A stretch of DNA of 64,000 nt, from positions 23,281-87,280 of the forward strand of contig NZ_JAIUCY010000015.1 of NCBI RefSeq assembly GCF_020179755.1, given 5' to 3'. The DNA comes from Herbaspirillum sp. alder98 (GTDB lineage: Bacteria > Pseudomonadota > Gammaproteobacteria > Burkholderiales > Burkholderiaceae_D). Numbering within the stretch: the first letter of the stretch is position 1; each line of letters starts with the position of its first letter. Made by a program: the position numbers and the translations under genes. Below the pieces are notes generated by a model that worked only from the letters and a program-made list of their open reading frames with translations, did not search any database and had not been told where the DNA came from. Below, piece by piece: positions 36,435 to 45,477 of this stretch.

Positions 36435-38342
36435 TCAGCGCGCCGTCGGCGGCACCAGCACGCTGGCCTCGCGCGGTTCCTCGGGCGCGCCGGGCGTCGC
36501 GCCCGGTTCAGGCCGGGGCGACCCCTCGTCGTCATCGGCGCTGGCCTGCTGGCGCTGCCACATCTGCGCATACTGCCCGCCCCTGGCCAGCAGCACCGGA
36601 TGGGTGCCGCGCTCGATGATGCGGCCGTGCTCCAGCACCAGGATCTGGTCGGCATCGACTACCGTCGACAATCGATGCGCGATGACCAGCGTGGTGCGCT
36701 CTCGGGCGATCTCCGACAATTGCTGCTGGATCGCCTGCTCGGCCCGCGAATCGAGCGCCGAGGTGGCCTCGTCAAAGATCAGGATGGCCGGATCCTTGAG
36801 CAGCGTGCGGGCAATCGCCACCCGCTGTTTCTCGCCGCCGGACAACTTCAGCCCGCGCTCGCCGACCATGGTGGCATAGCCATCGGGCAGCGACTCGATG
36901 AAGTCGTGGATGTACGCCGCGCGCGCCGCCGCCACGATGTCGTCGAAGCTGCTGCCAGGCTTGCCGTAGGCGATGTTGTACTGAATTGTGTCGTTGAACA
37001 GCACCGTGTCCTGCGGCACGATGCCGATGGCCTGGCGCAGCGACGCCTGGGTCACATTGCGCAGGTCCTGGCCATCGATGCGCACCGCGCCGCCATCGAC
37101 ATCGTAGAAGCGATACAGCAATCGCGACAGCGTCGACTTGCCCGATCCGCTGTGCCCGACCACCGCGGTGGTGGTGCCGGCCGGGACCACGAAGTCGACA
37201 TCGAACAGGATCTGCCGGTTGCGCTCGTAGCTGAAATCGACATGCTCAAAATGCAGCGCCGCGCCGTCGGTCTTGAGCGCAGCGGCGCCGACCCGGTCGG
37301 CCACTTCGCGGTTTTCTTCCAGCAGCGAGAACAATCGTTCCATATCGGCCAGGCTCTGCTTGATCTCGCGATACAGCACCCCCAGGAAATTAAGCGGAAT
37401 GTAGAGCTGGATCATGAATGCATTCACCAGCACCATGTCGCCCAGGGTCATGGTGCCGTTCATCACCCCCACGGTGGCGCGCCACAGGATGAGCGTGACG
37501 GCAATGGCGATGATGGCCGACTGGCCGGTATTGAGCAGCGACAGCGAGCTCTGCGACTTGACGGCGGCACTCTCGTAGCGCTGCAGGCCCTCGTCATAGC
37601 GACGCGCCTCGAAATCTTCGTTGCCGAAATACTTGACCGTCTCGTAGTTGATCAACGAATCGATGGCGCGCGTATTGGCGCGCGAATCGAGATCGTTCAT
37701 GGTGCGCCGGAAATGGGTACGCCACTCGGTCACCGTCACCGTGAAACCGATATACAGCACCAGCGCCCCGCCGGTGATGACCGACAGCCAGATGTCGTAG
37801 TGCAGCAGCAGGTAACCCAGCACCAGCAGGATCTCGATGATGGTGGGCAGGATCGAGAACAAGGTATAGGACACCAGGGTCGACACGCCGCGCGTGCCGC
37901 GCTCGATATCGCGCGTCATGCCACCGGTCTGGCGATTCAGGTGAAAGCGCAGCGACAGCGCATGCAGATGGCGAAACACCTGCAACGCGATGGTGCGCAC
38001 CGCGCGCTGCGTGACCCGCGCAAACATCAGTTCGCGCAACTCGGTGAAGACCGAGGTCGCCAGCCGCAGCGCCCCATAGGCGGCCAGCAAACCCAGCGGC
38101 AACACCAGCAATGCCGCCGGATGGGTTGCCGTAACCGTCATGGCGTCGACCAGCCGCTTGAGCACCAGCGGCACCCCGACGTTGGCCAGCTTGGCGCCGA
38201 CCAGGAAGCTCAGGGCCATTGCCACCCGCCACTTATAGGTCCACAGGTAAGGCAACAAGGTACGAATTACGGTCCAGTCGCTGCGATAACGCGGGGCAGG
38301 AGGACCAGAGGATGCGGAAGGATGAGCTGATTGGCGGCGCAT
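36435..38342 (-). CDS. ABC transporter, fused permease/ATPase of the HMT/Atm1 type
   Basis: Half-transporter of 635 residues: an N-terminal six-helix exporter domain (about 35-330) and a C-terminal ATPase (about 370-600). Walker A GHSGSGKST, Q-loop IVPQDTVLFNDTIQYN, signature LSGGEKQR and Walker B ILIFDEATSALD are intact. The membrane domain (GGMTRDIERGTRGVSTLVSY, NYETVKYFGNEDFEARRYDE) matches the ABCB6/ABCB7/Atm1 group that exports glutathione-linked or Fe-S precursor compounds and heavy-metal conjugates. Start set at ATG 38342; a longer frame to 38519 exists. Stands alone. Confidence 0.88.
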   Translation of the reverse strand: MRRQSAHPSASSGPPAPRYRSDWTVIRTLLPYLWTYKWRVAMALSFLVGAKLANVGVPLVLKRLVDAMTVTATHPAALLVLPLGLLAAYGALRLATSVFTELRELMFARVTQRAVRTIALQVFRHLHALSLRFHLNRQTGGMTRDIERGTRGVSTLVSYTLFSILPTIIEILLVLGYLLLHYDIWLSVITGGALVLYIGFTVTVTEWRTHFRRTMNDLDSRANTRAIDSLINYETVKYFGNEDFEARRYDEGLQRYESAAVKSQSSLSLLNTGQSAIIAIAVTLILWRATVGVMNGTMTLGDMVLVNAFMIQLYIPLNFLGVLYREIKQSLADMERLFSLLEENREVADRVGAAALKTDGAALHFEHVDFSYERNRQILFDVDFVVPAGTTTAVVGHSGSGKSTLSRLLYRFYDVDGGAVRIDGQDLRNVTQASLRQAIGIVPQDTVLFNDTIQYNIAYGKPGSSFDDIVAAARAAYIHDFIESLPDGYATMVGERGLKLSGGEKQRVAIARTLLKDPAILIFDEATSALDSRAEQAIQQQLSEIARERTTLVIAHRLSTVVDADQILVLEHGRIIERGTHPVLLARGGQYAQMWQRQQASADDDEGSPRPEPGATPGAPEEPREASVLVPPTAR

Positions 38343-38503
38343 GAGATGACAGGAAAATAAGCGGCTGAATACGCGGCTGAAACCGGACAGCTTGAACCAG
38401 GCGAGCACAAACCGACCGATCCAGGCAACATCCGATAAACTATCACCCCGCAAAACAGGGATTATAAGAGTCCGCAAGACTTCACGCTTTCGAAGGAACA
38501 CCA

Positions 38504-38971
38504 ATGACCAGCACCGCACGCACCCAACTTCCCGCCGGCAAGGCGCCCCAACTGCGCGTCATGCCGATGCCGGCCGACGCCAATATCCATGGCGACGTCT
38601 TCGGCGGCTGGATCATGGCCCAGGTCGACATCGCCGGTTCGCTGCCCGCCACCCGTCGCGCCAATGGCCGCGTGGCGACCGTGGCGGTCAACTCGTTCCT
38701 GTTCAAGCATCCGGTGTTCGTGGGTGACCTGCTGTCCTTCTACGCCGACATCGTCAAGGTCGGCAACACCTCGGTCACGGTCAACGTCGAGGTCTTCGCC
38801 GAGCGCAATCGCCTTCAGACCGAGATCGTCAAGGTGACCGAAGCCACCCTCACCTACGTGGCCACCGACGAAAGCCGCAAGCCGCGCGCACTGCCGCCGT
38901 TGAGTCCGGAAGATGATGTTCCAGCGGTCAATGTGCTGCAGGAGCTGGGCAGCGGTTGGCAAGCGCTGTAA
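38504..38971 (+). CDS. Acyl-CoA thioesterase, YciA-type hotdog protein
   Basis: Hydrolyses acyl-CoA to fatty acid and CoA. 155 residues with one hotdog domain: MPMPADANIHGDVFGGWIMAQVD (catalytic Asn/Asp region), NSFLFKHPVFVGDLLSFYAD, then GNTSVTVNVEVFAER. Shared with YciA and mammalian BACH. The final codons CTG TAA form part of the first unit of the 14-bp tandem repeat that follows. Confidence 0.92.
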   Translation: MTSTARTQLPAGKAPQLRVMPMPADANIHGDVFGGWIMAQVDIAGSLPATRRANGRVATVAVNSFLFKHPVFVGDLLSFYADIVKVGNTSVTVNVEVFAERNRLQTEIVKVTEATLTYVATDESRKPRALPPLSPEDDVPAVNVLQELGSGWQAL

Positions 38972-39105
38972 TGCATAGGCTGTAATGCATAGGCTGTAAT
39001 GCATAGGCTGTAATGCATAGGCTGTAATACATGGGCTGTAATACATGGGCTGTAATACATGGGCTGTAATACATGGGCTGTAATACATGGGCTGCAATAC
39101 ATGGG
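38966..39105. repeat. Ten tandem copies of a 14-bp unit
   Basis: Ten head-to-tail 14-bp units without spacer: four CTGTAATGCATAGG (38966-39021), five CTGTAATACATGGG (39022-39091) and one CTGCAATACATGGG (39092-39105). The two variants lie in separate blocks, the pattern left by stepwise slippage. The first unit supplies the last leucine and stop codon of the thioesterase gene. It lies between that gene and the 2-hydroxyacid dehydrogenase. Confidence 0.95.
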
Positions 39106-39199
39106 CTGGCACGCCAGCCCAGTTGAAAAAGATTCAGCCCGCAGTCGGCGTGCAGCCACTATCGTTACGCTCCCATCACCGTTTTCGACGACATCGACC

Positions 39200-40153
39200 A
39201 TGAGCCAACCTGCCTCTTCCCGCCCGACCGTGCTGATCGTGGCGCGCCTGCCGCAGCACCTGATGCAACTGCTGCACGACAACTTCACCTGCCACAACCT
39301 GCTCGATGGACTGAGCGAAGAGCAACTGCGCGAGATTGCGCCGCAGGTGCGCGGCATCGCCGCCAACGGCGAGGCCAAGGTGCCGCGTGAATTCATGGCG
39401 CGCTTCCCGGCGCTGGAGATCGTCTCGGTGTTCGGCGTCGGCTATGACGGCGTAGAGGTGCCGGCCGCACGCGAACGCGGCATCCATGTCACCCATACGC
39501 CCGATGTGCTGACCGACGACGTCGCCGACATGGCGCTGGCGTTGCTGCTGGGAGTGGCCCGCAATGTGGTGCGCGCCGATCGCTTTGCGCGCAGCGGCGA
39601 GTGGAAGAACGGCCCGTTCCCGTTCACCACCAAGGTCACCGGCGCGCGCCTGGGCATCGTAGGCCTGGGTCGCATCGGCGAAGCCATTGCCCGTCGCGCC
39701 GCCGCCTTCGACATGGACATCGCCTATCACAACCGTTCGCAAAAGGATGTGCCGTATCGCTATTTCGGCGATATCGCCTCGTTGGCGGCAGCGGTCGACT
39801 TCCTGGTACTGGCCACGCCCGGCGGCGCCGATACCCGCGCACTGGTCAACGCCGAGGTGCTGGAGGCGCTGGGACCGAAGGGATTCCTGATCAACGTGGC
39901 GCGCGGCTCGGTGGTGGACCAGGCGGCCCTGACGCAGGCACTCAAGGATGGAAAGATTGCCGGTGCAGGACTGGATGTGTTCGAGAACGAACCCAACATC
40001 CCGGCCGACCTGGCGGCACTCGACAACGTGGTGGTAACGCCGCACATGGCTAGCGGCACGCTGGTCACACGCACCGCCATGGCCGATCTCGCCTATAACA
40101 ACCTGGCCGCGCATTTCGCCGGCAAGCCGGTCATCACGCCCGTGCCGCAATGA
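39200..40153 (+). CDS. D-isomer-specific 2-hydroxyacid dehydrogenase
   Basis: NAD(P)H-dependent reductase of 2-keto acids such as glyoxylate or hydroxypyruvate. 317 residues, ATG at 39200. The nucleotide motif GLGRIGEAIARR, the signature LVNAEVLEALGPKGFLINVA, catalytic arginine in NVARGSVVD, glutamate in FENEPNIP, and histidine in TPHMASGT are all present. Closest in look to the plant HPR2-like glyoxylate/hydroxypyruvate reductases. Convergent with fadD. Confidence 0.92.
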   Translation: MSQPASSRPTVLIVARLPQHLMQLLHDNFTCHNLLDGLSEEQLREIAPQVRGIAANGEAKVPREFMARFPALEIVSVFGVGYDGVEVPAARERGIHVTHTPDVLTDDVADMALALLLGVARNVVRADRFARSGEWKNGPFPFTTKVTGARLGIVGLGRIGEAIARRAAAFDMDIAYHNRSQKDVPYRYFGDIASLAAAVDFLVLATPGGADTRALVNAEVLEALGPKGFLINVARGSVVDQAALTQALKDGKIAGAGLDVFENEPNIPADLAALDNVVVTPHMASGTLVTRTAMADLAYNNLAAHFAGKPVITPVPQ

Positions 40154-40157
40154 GTTG

Positions 40158-40184
40158 ACAGGACACTGCATGGCAGTGTCCTGT
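40158..40184 (+). terminator. Perfect hairpin after the 2-hydroxyacid dehydrogenase
   Basis: ACAGGACACTGC (40158-40169) and GCAGTGTCCTGT (40173-40184) form a perfect 12-bp stem with a 3-base loop, 4 bp past the stop codon. The T-run is weak, so it may be an mRNA end stabiliser, with termination at the next hairpin. Confidence 0.6.
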
Positions 40185-40219
40185 TGCACCGAGATTCGAG
40201 CGCCGGGACGACGCGTTTC

Positions 40220-41920
40220 TCAGGCCGCAGTCTTCTCCGGCTGCGGCTTTTTCTCGTCACGCAACTCGCGCCGCAGGATCTTGCCGACATTGGTCTTGGG
40301 CAGTTCATCGCGGAACTCGATGGTCTTGGGCTTCTTGTAGCCGGTGAACTGTTCCTTGCAATAGGCCAGCAATTGCTCGGCCGTCAGCGATTTATCCTTG
40401 CGCACCACGAACAGCTTGACCGCCTCGCCGGTGTGTTCGTCCGGCACGCCGACGCAGGCGCATTCGAGCACGCCCGGGTGTTGCGCCACCACGCCTTCGA
40501 TCTCGTTCGGATAGACATTGAAGCCGGACACCAGAATCATGTCCTTCTTGCGGTCGACAATCTTTGTGTAGCCGCGCTCGTCCATGATGCCGATGTCGCC
40601 GGTCTTGAAGAAGCCATCGTCGGTCATGACCTTGGCGGTCTCGTCGGGACGCTGCCAGTAACCCTGCATCACCTGCGGGCCGCGAATGGCGATCTCGCCC
40701 GGCTGGCCCAGCGCCACCGGATGGCCGTCGTCGTCCAGGATGACGATCTCGGTCGAGGGCAGCGGCAGTCCGATGGTGCCGGTGTAGTCAGTGATGGTAC
40801 AGGGGTTGGCGCTGGCAATCGGCGAGGTCTCGGACAAGCCGTAACCTTCGATGATTGGACAGCCGGTCAGTTTCTTCCAGCGATCCGCAACCGACTTCTG
40901 CACCGCCATGCCACCACCGACGCAGCAGCGATAGCCGGAGAAATCCAGCCTGGCGAATTCGGCATTGTTGAGCAAAGCGTTATAGAGCGTGTTCACCGCC
41001 GGGAAGGTATTGACTTTGTAGCGGGCCAGCTCCTTGACGAAGCCGGGGATGTCGCGCGGATTGGGGATCAGCAGGTTGAGCGCGCCCTTGCGGGTGCCCA
41101 GCATGTTGCACACCGTCAGCGCAAAGATATGGTACAGCGGCAGCGCGCACACGAACACCAGTTGCTCCGGCGGAGTGCCGGACTTCAGCGCCGGATCAAG
41201 CCACTCCTCGGCCTGCAGCACATTGGCCACCAGATTGCGATGGGTCAGCACTGCGCCCTTGGCCACACCGGTGGTGCCGCCCGTGTACTGCAGAAACGCG
41301 ACGTCATCCGGCGTCGTCGTGACTGCCTGCAGCTGCCGGGCAGCGCCTTCCTGCAAGGCCCGATTGAAGGTGATGGCGCCGGGCAAGGACCAGGCCGGCA
41401 CCAGCTTCTTGACATGGCGCACCACCAGATTGACGATGGCGCCCTTGAGCAGACCGAGCATCTCGCCCATGCTGGCCACCACGATGTGCTTGATCTGGGT
41501 GCGCGCCACTACCTTCTGCAAGGTGCAGGCAAAATTCTCCAGCACGAAGATGGCCTCGGCGCCGGAGTCCTTCAACTGATGCTCGAGTTCGCGCGCCGTA
41601 TAGAGCGGATTGACGTTGACCACCGTATAGCCGGCGCGCAGGATGGCAGCGATCGCCACCGGGTACTGCAGCACGTTAGGCATCATGATCGCCACCCGCG
41701 CGCCACGGCTCAGACCCAGGCCCTGCAGCCAGGCGCCCATGGTGCGCGAGAGCCGGTCCAGTTCATCGTAGCGCATGGTCTTGCCCATGCAGACATAGGC
41801 GTTGCGATCAGCGTAGCGGCTGAAGGCTTCGTCGATCATCTGCACCAGCGACTGGCACTGGTTGGGATCGATCTCGGCGGGTACGCCCGCAGGATAGGAT
41901 GCAAGCCAGAATTTTTCCAT
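40220..41920 (-). CDS. fadD: Long-chain-fatty-acid-CoA ligase
   Basis: Activates fatty acids to acyl-CoA through an acyl-adenylate. 566 residues. AMP-binding motif [16 protein letters not shown], the linker-gate region [10 protein letters not shown], the [21 protein letters not shown] block and the C-terminal catalytic lysine region [12 protein letters not shown] are clear. N-terminal [17 protein letters not shown] is typical of proteobacterial FadD. Monocistronic; 230 bp with no gene lie upstream. Confidence 0.95.
   Translation of the reverse strand: MEKFWLASYPAGVPAEIDPNQCQSLVQMIDEAFSRYADRNAYVCMGKTMRYDELDRLSRTMGAWLQGLGLSRGARVAIMMPNVLQYPVAIAAILRAGYTVVNVNPLYTARELEHQLKDSGAEAIFVLENFACTLQKVVARTQIKHIVVASMGEMLGLLKGAIVNLVVRHVKKLVPAWSLPGAITFNRALQEGAARQLQAVTTTPDDVAFLQYTGGTTGVAKGAVLTHRNLVANVLQAEEWLDPALKSGTPPEQLVFVCALPLYHIFALTVCNMLGTRKGALNLLIPNPRDIPGFVKELARYKVNTFPAVNTLYNALLNNAEFARLDFSGYRCCVGGGMAVQKSVADRWKKLTGCPIIEGYGLSETSPIASANPCTITDYTGTIGLPLPSTEIVILDDDGHPVALGQPGEIAIRGPQVMQGYWQRPDETAKVMTDDGFFKTGDIGIMDERGYTKIVDRKKDMILVSGFNVYPNEIEGVVAQHPGVLECACVGVPDEHTGEAVKLFVVRKDKSLTAEQLLAYCKEQFTGYKKPKTIEFRDELPKTNVGKILRRELRDEKKPQPEKTAA
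40224..40255 (+). terminator. Terminator lying inside the 3' end of fadD
   Basis: GCCGCAG (40224-40230) pairs with CTGCGGC (40241-40247) and runs into TTTTTCTCG on the plus strand. It would end the 2-hydroxyacid dehydrogenase transcript while also encoding the last codons of the convergent fadD. Confidence 0.6.
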
Positions 41921-42151
41921 GATGTTTACCTCTGTCTCCGATCAGAACTTGCGCTGGCTGGGCGATGATCACGTTGGCGCGCACAGCAAAAAAAGCACGA
42001 GTGTTTTATTATTTAGAGCAGATGCTATCCAGCATTGGTCGCCGGGGCAAGTCCTTTTGCAGCAATTTTGCCTAAAGCGACTCGTCGAAACATTTAGATC
42101 ATACCCTGCGAGGCGCCATCGGCACGCGCCTTCCATGTCGCACAGCAACAT

Positions 42152-43261
42152 TTACAGCGGCGTGCGCTCGCTCTTGCGGTCTTTCTTGCGCCCGCCTGAA
42201 TCGGGTGACGGCAAGGGATCACCCAGCGCCGCATGGCGCGCAGGCTTGTCCATGTCTGCCAGCTTCTTTACCCGACTAAAGAAATCGGCGAAATCGCGGC
42301 TCTGCGCGAACAACGCCTTGAAGGCCGGCACCTGGTCGTGATACGCCCCCACCAGCGCCAGGTGGGCATTGGATAACGGCATGGCGAACCAGCGGTCGTA
42401 ACCGGCGTAGCCCTCCCAGCGGGTCTGCTTGAGCTGCGCGTATTCGGCCCGCAGGTCATCGAATATCTGCTGCTTGCGTTCGCGCTTTAGCGATTCTGCG
42501 GCATCGCTCTCGTAGTTCTCTTCGAGGCGGTCGCGATACTTGTCGAGCAGCGCCAGGAAGTCGCGCTTGCGTTCGGCGAAGCGGCGATAGGCATCGATCA
42601 TCTTCTGGTCGCCGCGTGCGGCCAGCCAGCGGTCGACGCCGATCTCCTCGACCGCTACCGCAAACCCTTCATTGAACGAGGTGTCGTCACGCGCATAGAC
42701 CACCTGATGCGCCAGCTCATGGAAGATCAGGCGCGCCAGCTCGCCATCGGGATAGTTGATGAAGGTGGAAATAACAGGGTCATTGAACCAGCCCAGGGTC
42801 GAGTAGGCAGGCACGCCGACCACCTGCACGTCGTAACCCTCCTGCTTCAACTGCGCGCCATACTGCTGCGCCGCCTGCTGGCTGTAGTAACCGCGATAAT
42901 CGACGCAGCCGGCAATCGGAAAACACCACTGGTGCGCCTTGAGCGACAACTCGGGAGCCGCCACCACATTCCACAGCACGAACGGGCGGTCGAGCTGGGC
43001 ATAGCTCTGGTAACTGCCGTTGTCGGGCAGGCTGAGTTCGGTCACGGCAAACTGGCGCACCTGGCGCACCGTCCTGAGCTTGTCCTTGAGACTGTCGGCG
43101 GCGACCGGATCGGCGATCCAGTCATCCAGCGGCCGCGCCTGCGCCAGCAATGAAAACTGCCCGTGCGCGGCCTGTGCATAATAGGCCACCGAACTGCAGC
43201 CGCCCACCAGCAGTGCCGTCGCCGCAATGGCCAATGCGCGCAGCAGGCGGGGCAGCTTCAT
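42152..43261 (-). CDS. Lipoprotein zinc aminopeptidase-like protein (PF10023 family)
   Basis: Putative membrane-anchored metallopeptidase of 369 residues. The signal sequence ends in a lipobox with C22 (ALLVGGCSS). The zinc site is HELAHQVVYARDD, with the third ligand likely the glutamate of FNEGFAVAVEE about 20 residues on, giving a gluzincin arrangement. The C-terminus is charged and proline-rich. Members of this proteobacterial family are annotated as putative aminopeptidases without proven substrate. Its start ATGA overlaps the stop of the molybdopterin oxidoreductase by 4 bp. Confidence 0.85.
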   Translation of the reverse strand: MKLPRLLRALAIAATALLVGGCSSVAYYAQAAHGQFSLLAQARPLDDWIADPVAADSLKDKLRTVRQVRQFAVTELSLPDNGSYQSYAQLDRPFVLWNVVAAPELSLKAHQWCFPIAGCVDYRGYYSQQAAQQYGAQLKQEGYDVQVVGVPAYSTLGWFNDPVISTFINYPDGELARLIFHELAHQVVYARDDTSFNEGFAVAVEEIGVDRWLAARGDQKMIDAYRRFAERKRDFLALLDKYRDRLEENYESDAAESLKRERKQQIFDDLRAEYAQLKQTRWEGYAGYDRWFAMPLSNAHLALVGAYHDQVPAFKALFAQSRDFADFFSRVKKLADMDKPARHAALGDPLPSPDSGGRKKDRKSERTPL

Positions 43262-45348
43262 GCGCTCTCCAGTTTCTCCACCTGCACCAGCACGTCATAG
43301 AAGGTGGGCGCATTGCCCATGTCGGTCAGGCGCTGGCTGGTGACTTCATTGACGTTCTTGCCGTCGGCGGCAAACTTCTTCCACCAGATCGACAGCCCCA
43401 CCACCAGCCCGATGCGGGCGCGATCGGTGACGCGCACACGCGCCTGCATGCTGCCGCGATCATTGAAGATGCGCACCATGTCGCCGTCGGCGATGTTGCG
43501 CCCACCGGCGTCCAGCGGGTGCATGTCCAGGCGCGGTTCGCCTTCGGTGTCGCGCAGGCTCTGCACATTGACGAAGGACGAATTGAGGAAGTTGCGCGCC
43601 GGCGGTGAAATCATCGCCAACGGATATTTCAGCGCCAGCTCGGGATTGCTGAGCGCGGATTCATACGGCGCGATATAAGTCGGCAATGGATCGAGCCCGG
43701 CCGCCAGCATCTGCGCCGAATAGAACTCGCACTTACCCGAGGGCGTGGCAAACCCGCCATCGGCAAAGGGCGCGGCCGGCATGTCGAGACGCTGCCAGCC
43801 TTTCTGCTTGAGCAGGTTCCAGTCATAGCCGCCGCTGCGCGGGTGATCGCGGCGAAAGGCGACGGCGGCGATCTCGTCGTCGCTGTGACCGAAGCATTCT
43901 TCATCGAAGCCCATGGCTGCGGCCAGCAGGCGGAAGAATTCGGTATTGGGTTTGGCTTCACCCATCGGGGCGATGGCGGCATTGTTGGCCATCATGTAGA
44001 CGTGGCCGTAGGCGCTGTGCACGTCCACGTGCTCCAGCTGGGTGGTGGCCGGCAGCACGATGTCGGCATAGTCGGCGGTGTCGGTCTGGAAATGCTCGAG
44101 CACCACCGTAAACAGATCCTCGCGGGCGAAGCCCTGCGCCACCTTGGCCGACTCCGGCGCCACCGCCACCGGGTTCGCGTTATAGACGATCAGGGCTTCG
44201 ATCCGGGGACCGAAGTCGGCGCTGGCCGGCTTGAGCAGGTCGTCGCCGATGGTGCTCATGTTGATCACGCGCGCCGCCCGTCCATGGCGCGCCGCCAGGT
44301 CAGGACGCGACAGCGCTGCGTTATCGCGCGGGAACGAATCCGAGGTCGACAGCTGCATGCCACCCGCCGGGTGGCGCCATGCGCCCACCAGGGCCGGCAG
44401 GCAGGCGATATTGCGCGCCGACATGCCGCCGCCACGCACACGCTGCAAGCCATAGTTGGCGCGGATCATGGCCCCTTCGCCGGCCAGCGCGGCGGCCGCG
44501 TATTCGCGTGCCAGCTCAATCACTTCACCGGCGGTGATGCCGCATACCTCGGCGGTATGTTGCGGCGTCCACTGCTGCACCCGCTGCTTCAACTGGTCGA
44601 AGCCCAGCGTATGGCGGGCGATGTAGTCATGATCGAGCAGGTCTTCGCCGATCAGCACGTGCATCAGCCCCAGCGCCAGCGCGGCGTCGGTGCCGGGCAG
44701 CAGTGCGATATGGCGATGGCTCTTTTCGGCCGTCAGCGAACGATACGGATCGATGACGATGATGCGCGCGCCATTGCGCTTGGCCGCCTGCACGCGGGTC
44801 CAGAAATGCAGGTTGGAGGCAATCGGATTGCCGCCCCAGATCACGATCAGCTTAGCGTGCTGCACCTGTTCGAGATCGGTGCCGATGCGGGCGCCCACGG
44901 TATAGCGATAACCGACGCCGCCGGCCGACGAGCAGATGGTGCGCTCCAGCTGCGACGCCCCGAGCCGGTTGAAGAAGCGTCCGGCCATCGATTCGGTCTG
45001 CACCAGGCCCATGGTGCCGGCGAAGCTGTACGGCAGAATCGCCTGCGGGTCGCGCAGGGCGATGGCGCCCAGGCGTTCGGCAATGGTGCCGATGGCCTCG
45101 TCCCAGCTGATCCGCTCGAACTTGCCCTCGCCCTTGGCGCCGATCCGGCGCATCGGATACAGCAGGCGGTCCTTGTGATAGGTGCGTTCGGTGTAGCGCG
45201 ACACCTTGGTGCACAGCACGCCGGCGGTGGTGGGATGCTCGGGGTCGCCCTTGACCTCGGTGGCCACGCCATCCTTTACCGTGACCAGCAAGGCGCAGGT
45301 ATCGGGGCAATCATGGGGGCAGGCGGCGCGTACTATCGTGGTGGTCAT
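43258..45348 (-). CDS. Molybdopterin-dependent oxidoreductase (DMSO reductase superfamily)
   Basis: A 696-residue Mo/W-bisPGD enzyme. The N-terminal [4Fe-4S] motif is C-x3-C-x3-C (CPHDCPDTC) with the fourth cysteine in GVLCTKV. The segment TICSSAGGVGYRYT contains a likely metal-ligating cysteine, and the C-terminal dinucleotide-binding domain runs from about residue 580. There is no Tat signal, so it is cytoplasmic. No FeS or membrane subunit gene is present. It resembles oxidoreductases annotated as formate-dehydrogenase-like or polysulfide/thiosulfate-reductase-like, but the substrate cannot be named. Confidence 0.88.
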   Translation of the reverse strand: MTTTIVRAACPHDCPDTCALLVTVKDGVATEVKGDPEHPTTAGVLCTKVSRYTERTYHKDRLLYPMRRIGAKGEGKFERISWDEAIGTIAERLGAIALRDPQAILPYSFAGTMGLVQTESMAGRFFNRLGASQLERTICSSAGGVGYRYTVGARIGTDLEQVQHAKLIVIWGGNPIASNLHFWTRVQAAKRNGARIIVIDPYRSLTAEKSHRHIALLPGTDAALALGLMHVLIGEDLLDHDYIARHTLGFDQLKQRVQQWTPQHTAEVCGITAGEVIELAREYAAAALAGEGAMIRANYGLQRVRGGGMSARNIACLPALVGAWRHPAGGMQLSTSDSFPRDNAALSRPDLAARHGRAARVINMSTIGDDLLKPASADFGPRIEALIVYNANPVAVAPESAKVAQGFAREDLFTVVLEHFQTDTADYADIVLPATTQLEHVDVHSAYGHVYMMANNAAIAPMGEAKPNTEFFRLLAAAMGFDEECFGHSDDEIAAVAFRRDHPRSGGYDWNLLKQKGWQRLDMPAAPFADGGFATPSGKCEFYSAQMLAAGLDPLPTYIAPYESALSNPELALKYPLAMISPPARNFLNSSFVNVQSLRDTEGEPRLDMHPLDAGGRNIADGDMVRIFNDRGSMQARVRVTDRARIGLVVGLSIWWKKFAADGKNVNEVTSQRLTDMGNAPTFYDVLVQVEKLESA

Positions 45349-45477
45349 GGCGGCAAAAGCGGCTGGCGTTGGATCAAACCATGTACTTTAGCGCAAATCG
45401 CCTTCGCGCAACGCGATGCGCAACGCCCGACGCATAGAGGTAAGATGCTCGGATTATCAGCCTATCCTGCCATTTCC

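Noticed and set aside
35406..38330. 974-codon open frame on the plus strand
   Set aside because: It is antisense to the LysR and ABC transporter genes, is rich in His/Arg/Gln as expected from the complement of GC-rich coding DNA, and shows no domain.
38966..39105. Possible CRISPR array
   Set aside because: The 14-bp units are directly joined with no unique spacers, and no cas genes are present.
38462..39396. Minus-strand frames with repeated PMYYSPCITAHVLQ-like peptide
   Set aside because: The repeating peptide is only the translation of the 14-bp tandem repeat; the frames are antisense to the thioesterase and dehydrogenase genes and lack ribosome sites.
43843..45477. Long in-frame extension upstream of the M20 amidohydrolase
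   Set aside because: It is the antisense of the molybdopterin oxidoreductase; the hydrolase family begins at the ATG at 45478.
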